A DNA stretch of 64,000 nucleotides from Ryuthela nishihirai (GCA_038380435.1 JAWZYU010000034.1:6678704-6742703), one strand, 5' to 3'. Positions 23,191-33,275 are shown, counted from the first letter of the stretch. Numbers and translations are program-made. The notes: generated from the sequence alone by a model not told the origin.

Positions 23191-23396
23191 TTAAATAAAT
23201 AAAAATAAATAAATACCCCCTCAAGCAGCTGCTTGCCACAGAGGCTTGACAGGAGCCTGTCAGTTTACATGCAATAGTAGAAGATCTGTGAGGATTGCAG
23301 GATCTAAACAGAAAAGCAACACAAGATCCATGCCTTACCCAGGGCTCAAACCAAGTCCCTTAGATCAGTAGCTAACCACTCGGCCATGGAACGGCA
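23191..23396 (-). mobile_element. SINE B copy 3
   Basis: This is a full-length minus-strand copy: AAATAAATA-rich tail, the AAGCAGCTGCTTG palindrome, the ACAGGAGCCTGTCAGTTT block, and a tRNA-like head ending in CGGCCATGG at the right. The B box region reads GGGCTCAAACC, close to the complement of GGTTyGAGCCC. Confidence 0.82.
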
Positions 23397-23399
23397 ATT

Positions 23400-24026
23400 T
23401 ATTGTTTAATTCTATTAAATTCAAATTTTAAAAGCAATTAAAATTATTGGAAATAACAAAAAGTAAGGTTACTGTAATTGATTACATAGTTCCACCATCA
23501 AATAAAATTCACAGTGGAAGTTATTAGTACATTATAAGACGTTATAAATAGCATTAGGAGTTAATAATGCAATGTATTCATTGATATACAGATGCTCCCT
23601 GGGTTACAAAAGGGTGTTTAAAAATTATTACCCCCCCTCCCCCCTCAAGCCAAATTACTGTCTAAGTCACATTGTGGTTATTTTTGGTTAAAGCCTATCA
23701 GCGTTGCTTTCAATTTGTAGTTGCCAATGGTGAGGAGTATTTATCTCCAAGAGGGCAAACTTCAAGACATCACTTAATCATCTGTTTCTGGTACTCATTT
23801 ATATCACATAAAGAAACCACAGGATGCAATATTATAGTAATTGGTAAAATTTGTATTACATTGGATAGACAACCATAACACTCAATGCTGCCCTGCTGTG
23901 TAGTTCAGGATACAGCCCTCTCAGTGTTAGTCAGTGATTTAAAGACAAAAGACAAAGATGAATGAAATACAATTAGTGCAGATTTTAATGAAATTCACAG
24001 ATGGTTTAAGAAAATGCAAATTTATA
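23400..24026. other. Non-coding AT-rich stretch
   Basis: No gene is supported. CAGATGCTCCCTGGGTTACA at 23590 looks like one terminal repeat of a Tigger or mariner-type MITE, but I found no partner. Confidence 0.4.
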
Positions 24027-24143
24027 AAATAAATAAAAAATAAATACCCCTTCAAGCAGCTGCTTGCCACAGAGGTCTGACAGGAGCCTGTCAGTTTATA
24101 TGCCATAGTAGGAGATCTGAGAGGATGGCAGGACCTCAGCAGG
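24027..24143 (-). mobile_element. SINE B copy 4, 5'-truncated
   Basis: It carries the family tail and palindrome and stops at GGATGGCAGGACCTCAGCAG, where a 60-bp tandem repeat begins. The tRNA head is missing. Confidence 0.78.
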
Positions 24144-24311
24144 GGTCTTTTTAACTCGTCACGTTCTGTATTGGTCTCATCTGACGCTAAGAGTTTTCCA
24201 GTGGGTCTTTTCAACTCGTCATACTATGTCTCAATTTCATCTATCATTAAGAGCTTTCCAGTGGATCTTTTTTAACTCGCCACGCTCTGCCTCAGTTTCA
24301 CCTGATTCATT
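24144..24311 (-). repeat. 60-bp tandem repeat, 2.8 units, in-frame on the minus strand
   Basis: Units start at 24144, 24204 and 24264, each opening with GGGTCTTTT..AACTCG and ending GCTTTCCAGT or a variant. Sixty bases equals 20 codons. On the minus strand the units translate to a repeated DELKRPTGKLL-type peptide with one stop and one frame change. It may derive from a repeat-containing coding exon or may be chance. Confidence 0.7.
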
Positions 24312-24599
24312 TAAAATCTAACTAGTAGCCCTAGGCTCTCGCTTTCGGAAGATGTAGTAGAACGACTTTCATATTTCCCGTTTTTTAGGGGGGGGAGAAA
24401 CCAAGGGGGGTATATTTTTGTTATCCACAATACCCCCCAAGTCATAAGTTTTCATTTGATATACAGCTTGTTACTTTCGGCACTCGTGTTATGTAGATAT
24501 AGCGGAACAATCGTTTTCCTCTTTTTTAGATAGGAAGAAATCACTCAATGAAAAAGCTGGTGTGAATCTTGAAGCAATATATCCCCCCCCCCCCCGCAA

Positions 24600-25175
24600 A
24601 TTAACTCAAAATTGGCAAAATTCAAAGCAACTTCGTAAAATCTAGGTGAGTTGTAAAAATTTGTAATCTTTTTTTTTGTAAAATTAAGGGGAGTTGTCAA
24701 AAATTGAGGCAACTTGGCAAATCTAGGGCAGTTTAGAAAATGGAGAGATGGCAAAATTCAAAGCCACTTACTAAAATACTGGTGAGTTGGCAAATTTCAG
24801 AGTAACTTGGTAAAATCTTGGGGAGTTGACAAAATTTGGAGTGACTTGGCAAAATTCAAGTGAGATGTAAAAATTGGGATTTTTTTCTGTAAAATTATGG
24901 CAAGTTGGCAAAATCTAGGGACAGTGAGCAAAATTCGGAGTGACTTCGCAAAATCGTGGGGAGTCAGCAAAATTCAGGTGTTTTCTGTAAAATTATGGTG
25001 AGTTGGCAAAATCTAGGGGCAGTTTGAAATTCAGACTGACTTGGCAAAATCGTGGATAGTTGGCAAAATTCAGGTGAGATGTAAAAATTGCAGTCTTTTT
25101 CTCTGTAAAATTATGGCATGTTGGCAAAATTAAGGCAACTTTGCAATATCTAGGAGAGTTGGCAAATCTTGGGGC
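24600..25175. repeat. Minisatellite of 19-21 bp subunits
   Basis: The region consists of varied copies of an AGTTGGCAAAATTCAGG-like word. A longer block, GTGAGATGTAAAAATT followed by T-rich sequence and TGTAAAATTATGG, recurs near 24646, 24861 and 25075, giving a higher-order period. Open frames in it (for example 24545-24754 and 24993-25178, minus) only read the repeat as NFANSPRFC-like peptides and are not genes. Confidence 0.8.
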
Positions 25176-25324
25176 CAAACAAACCAGCCAAACTTGAAAA
25201 AAAAAATAACAAATGAAGGTAGAGTGAAGGAAGGGTAGATATTCACTTAAACAAATATTAAATATTGATTAAAAAGGACTTTTTTTTTAGGGTGGGTGGA
25301 AAGAACTTTCTTGTACTTTTATTT

Positions 25325-25735
25325 TTCATGAAATAAAACGAGCACCAGGATTTAATGTTTCTCAGAACCATCTCTCTATTCTTCTTGGTAACAATCTAGA
25401 AGGTGACATTAAATTAAAGCCACTTTTGGTTTATTATTCAGAAAATCCTTGGGAATTAAGGGCATACATTTTGCCTCACATTGAAATATAATGGGCCAAG
25501 AACAACCTTGATAAGGTTATTAACTGGCACAAGGCACTGTAATTTTGGATAATCCATCTCCTCCCAGACATCTCAAAAATGCTTAACCCATTGAATCTAA
25601 TATTCCTGTTGTTTTTCCCCTCCTATAACACCTCACTCCTCCATCTAAATGAAAAAGGAATCATCACAGCTTTTAAAGCTCATGATTCACAGTTGGCCAG
25701 ATATAATACTGATTTAGTTCGGAAAAAGTGACTCA
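25325..25735 (+). pseudogene. Second Tigger-like transposase fragment
   Basis: The plus strand reads APGFNVSQNHLSILLGNNLE then GDIKLKPLLVYYSENPWELR. These match the GFK(A/V)S..RLTLLLG.N..G..KLKP.LVY.SENPRALK stretch of a Tigger group distinct from the element at 20.8 kb. The later part is very decayed: a LPPNTTxLL-like stretch near 25620-25640 and a GIITAFKAHDS stretch near 25660-25690 correspond to the third catalytic region. No inverted ends were found. It is a fragment, not a gene. Confidence 0.68.
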
Positions 25736-25736
25736 A

Positions 25737-25842
25737 CAATAAATAAAAAATAAATACCCCCTCAAGCAGCTGCTTGCCACAGAGGTCTGACAGGAGCCTG
25801 TCAGTTTATATGCCAAAGTAGAAGATCTGTGAGGATGGCAGG
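25737..25842 (-). mobile_element. SINE B copy 5, 5'-truncated
   Basis: Tail, palindrome and the ACAGGAGCCTGTCAGTTT block are present up to GGATGGCAGGA. The tRNA head is missing. Confidence 0.78.
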
Positions 25843-25936
25843 ATGCATGGTGGAAATATTTACCAAACCATATGATTTCACTGGCTTTAGCACCCCTAAT
25901 ACCCAAAATTTGAAATGGACTAGTCCAAATAGTGAT

Positions 25937-26314
25937 TAAAAATAACTTAAAATTCTCTGTCATTGAGCAATAAAATTTTTAAGTTTATCCTTCAAACTAT
26001 CTGTATGTTGGAAGGTTTTAGGAGAAAACTCAGAAGCTTTTCGAAGCAGTGACAGTGCTCTGTCTTCAGTGAAGTGATGCTATGTGTAACTCTTAATGTC
26101 ACCACATAGCATCACTTCACTGATGATGGAGCGCTGTCACTGCTCCGAAAAGCTTCCGAGTTTTCTCCTAAAAACTTTAAACATTATAGTTTGAAGATAT
26201 ACTTTAAAACAGTATAGTTTGAAGGATAAACTTTAAAATTTTATTGCTCAATGACAGAGAATTTTAAGTTATTTTTAATTAATTTCTGAGCAAGAAGGTC
26301 CTTTTAATTGTGTA
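25937..26314. mobile_element. Foldback element E (large hairpin)
   Basis: Two arms of roughly 150 bases are inverted around 26090-26105. The left arm ends GAAGTGATGCTATGTG and the right arm begins CACATAGCATCACTTC. The arms also share GAATTTTAAGTTA-type outer ends. CAAATAGTGAT at 25926-25936 and 26315-26325 looks like an 11-bp target duplication. A half copy lies at 30630-30790. No coding potential. Confidence 0.82.
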
Positions 26315-26914
26315 CAAATAGTGATATTTGGCAAAAGAATCATTACTAATCTCTATCTTTTCTGGGTTCTGTGATAGAGAAGTGGCAAAAAAAAAAATGC
26401 TGCCAACAAAAATGGCAAATACAAAATGGAGTAAACAAAAATACCACTACCAAAAACAGCATACAACAAAATGCAACCAATGCAAAACAGGGTATTCTAG
26501 TTCCAGAATAAGCCTTGGCAATCCCAACATGATATATTGCAGAGGGTGAAGATTGTGTATGGGTTGTGGTCAGTTATTAAGTATTTTCCCCCTTTTTTAA
26601 GTTCCTTAAAAAATTGGAGATGACAGAGTTAACCTTTCACCAAAACAATGAAGCACTTTGCTGTTGAAGATATTTACAATTTTATTACATATGTACAGGT
26701 AGCCGACTAGCTATAGTTATGCCTGCTGCATCACTGTACCTTTCACTTGCAAGAGGAGGTCTCTAACCCTGCCCAATCACAGCTGTTTATCAAGGTCACT
26801 CAGTGTAAAATATTATTTCTCCAATTGAAAATAATAATCTAGTATACCAAATATTGTAAAATCAATTTTTGTCTTTCTTAGATTAATAGCTTCCAGCTAA
26901 CTTTTTTTTTTGGG

Positions 26915-27095
26915 GGGGGGAGAGTTTTGCACCCTTATGCATGTTTCGCACCCTTACTTTGGGTGCTTCGTCAGGTGGGAAGTGAGGAGCTTAAGCTAAT
27001 GCAGGAGAGGCAGTTGACTGTTGAGTGCGGGAGAGGGGTGGAGTGCCATAAATTGAATTGTCAGTGGCTCAGCTCAGCCGTAATGCGATCGGCAA
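26915..27095 (+). repeat. Partial copy of TIR element F
   Basis: The stretch from TGCATGTTTCGCACCCTTAC to about 27095 matches 31645-31770 and is inverted relative to 27340-27530. It shares the GTGGGAAGTGAGGAGCTTAA block and the TGCCATAAATTGAATTG block. It forms one arm of an inverted pair separated by about 250 bp. Confidence 0.75.
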
Positions 27096-27134
27096 TTAAA
27101 GTACCCCCACACACACACAACTCCCAATAACAAT

Positions 27135-28115
27135 ACCAAATATGAAAACCATTATTCAGGTCCTCACTAACATAATTATCTTAACCCCAAAATTCAGTTT
27201 ACAAAATTTATAAAGTACTACACTTATTATAATTATGAATTACTAACCACAAATAATGAAGCTTCTCTTGACACTCACCGATCTTGGCGATTTCCTATAA
27301 TCCCACACCCTCTCCCAACCTCCGTCACATGCAGATCGCATTACGGCCACCCGCACATCCGCTGACCACTCCGATCTTCGGAGCTGAGTCAATGACAATT
27401 CAATTTATGGCACCCCACCCCTCCCACACACTCAACAACCAACTGCCTCTCCTGCATTAGCTTAAGCTCCTCACTTCCCACATGACGAAGCGCCGAATGG
27501 AAGGGTGCAAAATGCGTGTTGTGGATCAAAAAAAATTTTTAAGCACTCTATGGTATCAAAGGTATAAATGGTTATTTCCTTCGCCAAGGCGGGTAGACCA
27601 CGGGCAGCCATTATCCTTCGTTTAATCTCCAGAGACATTACTTGCTGGCAAGAATGTCAATTATTAAATTTGTCACCGAAAGCATTCGAGAAGTTGCTGT
27701 TACTACCCATCCTCTATGGTACGGTACATAAATCTCTCCTTAATAACTTTTGATACTTGATAGCATAGTCCATGTGTTGAAGTGCTTAAAAACATTTAAC
27801 AGTGTCATAGATTTGGGTCGCTTTACCTCTGAGCGACACTTTTTTGCACACCATGGGCTAAATGGCCAGGTCACAAGGACCCTGAAGGCTCAGAGAAGGT
27901 TGGGGGAGGGGACCCACTGGAACAGCTGTTAGGAGACAGATGGTAGCCTCCCATCAAGGCCATCCAGCGTGTTCTTTAACGTGCACAGGGTATGGCTCTC
28001 CGACATAGGGGCCACTGCTTAACGTTCCATCGAACGGACGGCAGCCTTTCCAAGCCCATTGGTGTATCCTACTGACCGTGGGCAGGGCGGGGAGTAACAG
28101 TGTCATAGAGAATTA
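27135..28115 (-). mobile_element. TIR element F, second copy
   Basis: It matches the copy at 31219-32694 in reverse orientation: GATCGCATTACGG region, then CAACTGCCTCTCCTGCATTA, the pair of CTTCGCC..GCGGGTAGAC and TTGCTGGCAAGAA blocks, then the arm with GATACTTGATAGCATAGTCC and GAAGTGCTTAAAAACATTTA. SINE A4 inserted in that arm. The lower-coordinate arm is absent, so this copy is truncated. No coding potential. Confidence 0.75.
27812..28094 (-). mobile_element. SINE A copy 4, head missing
   Basis: This is a 283-bp copy flanked by the 15-base duplication TAACAGTGTCATAGA at 27797-27811 and 28095-28109. It lacks the tRNA-like head (5' truncation) but has a perfect target duplication, so the short form itself retrotransposed. 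Confidence 0.87.
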
Positions 28116-28199
28116 AAAACTTTAACCTTCTGAAAAATTAAAAGATGTAAATCATAACATTTTAGTGCCCATGCAATGCAATCAAAAATTCAAATTTCT

Positions 28200-28960
28200 A
28201 GCATAAATATGTTGTTTTGCAATGCAATATTCATTTTGCTGCAATTTTCAATTTTTTTCCACCATTAGAGGGTGCAATTTAAGCTTTTGGAGAATGCCAG
28301 AAGTGAAAATCATAGTATTTCATCAATACTTATCTGAACCAATTTTTTTTAAAACATATACAAGTAAATCCCATTATAATGCGGTACTCAGGGTCCAAAG
28401 AATCACATTAGCAAAAATTCAAGCCATTTTTTGTCATTCAAACTTTGTACATCAGCCAACTCTATCACCCTTGTCACTTTTTTGTGCGCTGTAAATTGTT
28501 ATAGAAAGATTCACGGAAAAATCAAGTAAACAATATTATTAAATAGAAAATTTAATTAATATGCAACTGTGTATGAGTGCTTTCAGTAACAAAACAGCTT
28601 GGTTTGTTCATCTGAAATACAAATAAAATGGATGTTGCCAACAAAAGGTTACAAGTAAATGAATCAACTACCGGTATTCTTTCAGATGCCAAACAATAAC
28701 AAGTATTGTGGATTTGCTGGAGTGAAAATATCGCTCATGTGTACACAACACAAAGAATCCAATGCAGTTCTTGAGTAAAAAATTACATTTCATATGACAA
28801 AAAAAAGGGAGCCATGCTTGCATCGAGTTATAAGCAGAATCGCGTTCTAACGGGATTTACCTGTATCTCTAAAAACAAAATAGCTGAATGTATACAGATG
28901 GACAGCCAGATGATAAAGTTAAAATATTATGATTTAAATTCTAATAATAGTAGAATTCAT
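28200..28960 (-). repeat. Family H repeat unit, split by a MITE
   Basis: 28240-28360 and 28864-28960 together match, on the minus strand, the ~300-bp unit at 43551-44440 (the GCGCCCTCTAAC...GG block followed by AAAGCTATAATT and the GATGAAATATTAC block). The TA-flanked MITE at 28361 separates the halves. Confidence 0.7.
28361..28863. mobile_element. 503-bp TA-flanked MITE
   Basis: The ends are CAAGTAAATCCCATTATAAT and the inverted counterpart CAGGTAAATCCCGTTAGAAC. TA flanks both sides (28359-28360 and 28864-28865). No coding potential. A pogo/Tigger-type or mariner-type non-autonomous element. Confidence 0.85.
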
Positions 28961-29008
28961 TAATGATTTTCTCGCAACAAGTATTATTATTGGTACATTT
29001 TGCAGTGC

Positions 29009-29160
29009 TGGAGTAATGTTGCGATGCCATTTTTGTTCTCACTATAATGTTGCGATGCCTTTTTTTTTTTCTCACCATGATGTTGTGTTGCCACTTTTGT
29101 TCTTGCCAAAATGCTGAAATGTCATTTTCAGCATTATGTCACAACACCATTTTTATCAAT
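29009..29160. repeat. Short minisatellite, unit about 37 bp
   Basis: Three to four copies of AATGTTGCGATGCC followed by TTTTTGTTCTCAC and variants occur in a row. Confidence 0.7.
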
Positions 29161-29299
29161 GATTTTGCTATCAGCTATTTGCTATTGGTGATCTTGATCC
29201 CACTGGCCCAACAGCTCCAACACCTTTTCCACCATTCATGTCTTCACAATTTTTTTTTTAAACTAAAAAAATTATTTTTTTTTCAATATGCATTAAGTT

Positions 29300-29508
29300 G
29301 TTAATGCCGTCCCATGGCTGAATAGTTAGCATGCTTGGCTACTGATCTAAGGGACCTGGGTTCGAGCACTGGGTAAGGCATGGCAGTTCGTTGTTTTTCT
29401 GCTGAGGTCCTGCCATCCTTACAGACCTTCTACTATGGCATATAAACTGACAGGCTCCTGTCAGACCTCTGTGGCAAGCAGTTGCTTGAGGGGGTATTTA
29501 TTTTATTT
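29300..29508 (+). mobile_element. SINE B copy 6, full length
   Basis: This is the reference copy on the plus strand. The tRNA-like head has an A box (TGGCTGAATAGTTAGCATG) and a B box (GGTTCGAGCAC). The body contains CTGAGGTCCTGCCATCC, AAACTGACAGGCTCCTGTCA (itself partly palindromic) and AAGCAGTTGCTTG, and ends in TATTTATTTTATT. ATTAAGTT at 29292-29299 and 29509-29516 is the target duplication. Transcription would be by RNA polymerase III. Confidence 0.9.
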
Positions 29509-29880
29509 ATTAAGTTATTTGCTAGATTCATATTTATAATAAAAATGGTATATAATACATTAATATACAACTTTAATGTTGTAACTACTTAGTCATTAGC
29601 CTATGCATCATCAAGTATTGGGAAGCTTTTGACAGTTCCCAAGACCTGATGATGATAATGCATTAACTAATTAACAATTACTAAGAATAACCATTAGTTG
29701 TATCTTTTTCATATTTGGATACCATTATGTTGATTATGTAAGGTACTACATACGTCATACAAAGGTGAAATTTCTATGTTTGGGGAGAAGTATTTTACCT
29801 CTGGAACCAATTAAATTTGCAACATAGGAAATAACAGGAAATTATAATTTTTATTTAAAGAGTTTTCATCCTGCAAATAG

Positions 29881-29975
29881 TTTTGGAGGAACAAAGTATG
29901 CTGGTAAACCAAAGGATTACTGTATTGTTTCATAGCAATCCTTTTGGTTTAGCAGCATACTTTATTCCTCCAAAA
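29881..29975. repeat. 39-bp-arm hairpin
   Basis: TTTTGGAGGAACAAAGTATG at 29881 pairs with its near-complement ending at 29975. The arms continue through TAAACCAAAGGATT and leave an 18-base loop. Two mismatches or gaps in about 39 bases. Confidence 0.82.
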
Positions 29976-30120
29976 CACAGAAAGATGTATCTTTTTATAA
30001 AAATATATGTTATATTGTACACAGAAAGATGTTTCCTGTTTATAATCATGCATGCACACAATATTACTGCTGATAAATTCAAGAACAGTAACTCTGAGAC
30101 AAAATCCAGTTGCAAAATAA

Positions 30121-30414
30121 TATACGGCAGCCATTGGTGTTGTTAGGGTGTCCAAAGGATTTGTTGCATAGAGATAAAAGAAGCATTTACTCAGAGTTGA
30201 CTTCAATGTGTTGGTGTTGTGGTCAAGTCAGCTTCCAGTTCTCCTTTTCCTTTTTGTGTCTCCCGTGCATATGAGAGCCGTCAAAGGAAGAGGAGAACCA
30301 GAAGCTGACTTGACCGCAACGCCAACACACTGAAGTCAACTCTGAGTAAATGTTTCTTTCATCCCTCTGAAACAAATCCTTTGACACTCTAACAACAGCA
30401 ATGGCTGCTGTACA
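30121..30414. mobile_element. Foldback element, 135-bp arms
   Basis: The left arm starts TACGGCAGCCATTGGTGTTG and the right arm ends with its near-complement. The arms match along ATTTACTCAGAGTTGACTTC and GGTCAAGTCAGCTTC and are separated by about 25 bases around 30265. Identity is high, with scattered changes. No coding potential. Confidence 0.85.
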
Positions 30415-30629
30415 TACATACTTTTACCTACAACAATATAGTGAACATTTACGAAAATCCTGTTGCTTTCTAAGAATGAAAGAGTTAACTGCACAAAACT
30501 GAGTTTCTACAGTACTGACAGTGGTTTCTACGGAACCATAGTTTGAGAGGCTATTGAAATAATGACCCTGGCCGTCCCCCACTGCAATCATCCTTTATGA
30601 CATTTGGAAAGAAGTTCTTAACAGCCCTA

Positions 30630-30800
30630 ATGTCACCACAGTGTTATTTCACTGAAGACAAAGTGCTGTCTTTGCTCCGAAAAGGTCCAGAGTTTTCTCC
30701 TAAAAACTTTTTACATGCAAATAGTTTAAAGGATGACCTTAAAAATTTTATTGCTCAATGTCAGAGAACTTTAGTTATTTTAATTAAATTATGAGTAAGG
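30630..30800. repeat. Half copy of foldback element E
   Basis: It matches the right arm of the element at 25937-26314, from AATGTCACCACA through GTTTTCTCCTAAAAACTTT to AATTTTATTGCTCAATG. The short open frame at 30597-30794 is only this repeat. Confidence 0.75.
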
Positions 30801-30936
30801 TCTTTTTAATTCTATAATGAGAACCAAACTCACATCCTGCCAAAATGTTTTCGGGCAGTTATAGGTTCAGTTCCCACTACTGCTGAAGTTCAATTTTTTC
30901 ACTAAATTCTGCCTTTATTCCAAGTCAACACATTAA

Positions 30937-31046
30937 CCCTTTAACACCCAAAATGGCCAACATTTTGAAATGGACTTGTCCATATAGAGCTATTCTTTTG
31001 TTTTAATACGCTCTACCTTTTCTGAAATTTCCTGAGTGTTAAAGGG
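30937..31046. mobile_element. 110-bp piggyBac-type MITE
   Basis: CCCTTTAACAC at the left is mirrored by GTGTTAAAGGG at the right, and TTAA flanks both ends (30933-30936 and 31047-31050). TTAA duplication with CCYT-type ends is the mark of piggyBac elements. Too short to code for anything. Confidence 0.8.
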
Positions 31047-31218
31047 TTAATTAACAATAGTAACTCACCTATATATATATTGTGATTATAGATTTTTACT
31101 TATTGAATTAGCTATCTATGTTAATATTCACGTGTATTTCTTTAGCTAGAGGTTTATTCCAGATCTTTTATTTGTAAGAACATTCTTTCAAATTGAACAC
31201 CACTTCTCGTGTGTTTTC

Positions 31219-32694
31219 ACTAAGCCAGGATCTAGAAAAAATATGGGAGGGAAGTGATCTGAGTAAAAAAGGGGCCAAGATTGAATTAAAATAAAGTTAA
31301 TTCTCTATGACATTGTTAAATGTTTTTAAGCACTTCAACACATGGACTATGCTATCAAGTATCAACAGTTATTAAACATAGGTGACAATCTGGGTGACAT
31401 TTTAACGTCAATATATCAATAAATATTTACGTACCATACCGTAGAGGATGGGTAGTAACAGAAACTTCCGGGACGCTTTTGGTGACAAATTTAATAATCG
31501 ACGTTCTTGCCAGCAAGTGACGTCACAGTGGGGATTAAAAGAAGGAAAATAGTTGCCAATAGTCTACCCGCCTTGACGAAGGAAACAACCATTTATACCT
31601 TTGATAGCATAGAGAGCTTAAAAAAATTTTTTTGATCCACGATATGCATTTCGCACCCTTCCTTTTGGCGCTTTATCAGGTGGGAAGTGAAGAGCTTAAG
31701 CTTAATGCAGGAGAGGCAGTTGGTTGTTGAGCATGTGGGAGGGGTGGGGTGCCATAAATTGAATTATCAGTGGCTCAGCTCCGAGGATTGGAGTGGTTGG
31801 CGGATGTGCAGGTGGCCGTAATGTGATCTGCATGTGACAGAGGTTGGGAAAGGGTGTGGGATTATAGGAAATCGCCAAGATAAGCGAGTGTCGAGGGAAG
31901 TTTCACTATTTGTGGCTAGTAATTCATAATTATAATGAGTGGGGTACTTTTATTGAATTTATAAATTTCGTAAACTGAGCATCCCAGAAGTCCCTATGGT
32001 ACGTAAATCTTTCCTTAATAATTGTTGATACTTGATAGCATAGTCCATGTTGAAGTGCTTAAAAACATTTAATAAATAATGAAATAAGCTCAACGTATTC
32101 CATATCCACTAATAAATGAGCACTTTAGCGTCGATTTAAATTTTTGAGGATATGGAATACGTCAAGCTTATTTCATTATTTATTATCTACATACTTGTAT
32201 TCACATGCTTTCATCTATTGGCAGATAGAAAGCCGCTTGTGGCCAAAATTGCCTGAATAGTGCCTATATGAAACATAAAAGGAATGTTTATAGCGCTATT
32301 TAGAGGAGATTGATCAGCACCCGGTAGCTCAGTGGTCCAGAGCACCCGACATGTTATCAGGAGGTCGTGGGTTCATATCCCACCCAGCTTAAGACAATTT
32401 TTCCTCTAAAATTTAAACAGACGCTAAAGTGCTGATTTATTAGTAAAAACATTTAACAATGTCATTGAGAATTAAATAACTTTAATTTTAATTACAGCAC
32501 CGTGTACCTCTACTCTAATTTTTGTCAAAATAAATAGGAACACCGTCCAGTATATATCTTTTTACTTTCCATTTCAATGGTCTTTAAACAATGTCTTGAA
32601 AACATATGATTTTTTTTTTACCTCTACTCGTCACTAATACTCTAAAGGTGGAGTCATGCATGCCGCCCCCCTCCTAGATCCAAGCCTAGTTCCT
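31219..32694. mobile_element. TIR element F, long copy
   Basis: The arms near 31296-31385 and 32000-32060 plus 32451-32500 are inverted over more than 80 bases, including GCACTTCAACA, GGACTATGCTATCAAGTATC and ATTCTC.ATGACATTGTTAA. Weaker inverted likeness extends outward to GCCAGGATCTAG at 31225 and GATCCAAGCCTAG at 32680. The interior contains the GC-rich blocks shared with 27135-28115. The right arm is split by element G. No coding potential. Confidence 0.75.
32072..32450 (+). mobile_element. Element G: tRNA-headed SINE in a snapback structure
   Basis: It is flanked by AAAAACATTTAA-like copies at about 32060 and 32451. Its left part contains a 38-bp near-perfect inverted repeat (AATAATGAAATAAGCT then CGTATTCCATATCC, mirrored to 32188). 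ACTAATAAAT.AGCACTTTAG at 32108 is inverted at the right end. At 32319-32394 there is a tRNA-like unit with an A box (TAGCTCAGTGGTCCAGAGC) and a perfect T-arm (GTGGGTTCATATCCCAC). The 5' and 3' acceptor strands do not pair, so it is not a working tRNA gene. Confidence 0.68.
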
Positions 32695-32699
32695 ACAGA

Positions 32700-33210
32700 T
32701 TTTAAGATTAGCAGAGTCAAGAGCATTGCACTATTAGAAAAATTGACCAAATAGTTCTCACCTCTTATTTTTACTTTCCATGTACATATCACAAATCTTT
32801 AGCAAGCCAATGCGATTCAAAAAAATTAGTGAAACAAATAACTTTCGGATGCTTATTTTAATTTGATCATTTTTCTATGCATATATTAATATTACATTAC
32901 ACAAGTTTAAAAAAATGGGTCCCAAATGTACTGCTTTACCTTTGCTAATAATTTAATATACAACCAATACTTCTGAATTGGCCGAAACCATAAAATGTTA
33001 CATTAGATAGATGTTGTATTAACCAAAATCCTTAACTTCAATACTAACAATTCGCTTCTAGATCACTTTCACTCATATATTACAGTATTCTTAACAATAG
33101 AAATATTATAAAAAATAATATTTTTTATCATTAATAGTTAGGACCTTACTAACCAGTCCCAAGTTTTATACAATACTAACTTGAGTAGTGACGAAGGAAA
33201 CAAAATCGCT
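32700..33210. other. Non-coding AT-rich stretch
   Basis: No gene or repeat is supported. Confidence 0.45.
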
Positions 33211-33213
33211 TAC

Positions 33214-33275
33214 CGGCATCTGAGATTAAACCTTGATGAATAGTTCCAGTGTCATGGACATCACCTGCATTTTCA
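33214..33275 (-). other. Candidate internal exon (62 nt)
   Basis: On the minus strand, a T-rich tract ending in CGTTTAAG precedes 62 bases. These end GATGCCG, followed by GTAAGC, a good splice donor. One frame is open throughout and reads ENAGDVHDTGTIHQGLISDA. I do not recognise the protein. It would need a preceding exon that leaves two bases of a codon. The phase does not match the candidate first exon at 36839, so they are probably not consecutive exons. Confidence 0.3.

Noticed and set aside
24545..25178. Protein with NFANSPRFC-type repeats
   Set aside because: It is a reading of a minisatellite with stops and no start context.
32319..32394. Possible tRNA gene
   Set aside because: A box and T-arm are good, but the acceptor strands do not pair and the anticodon stem has a mismatch. 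It lies in an interspersed element.
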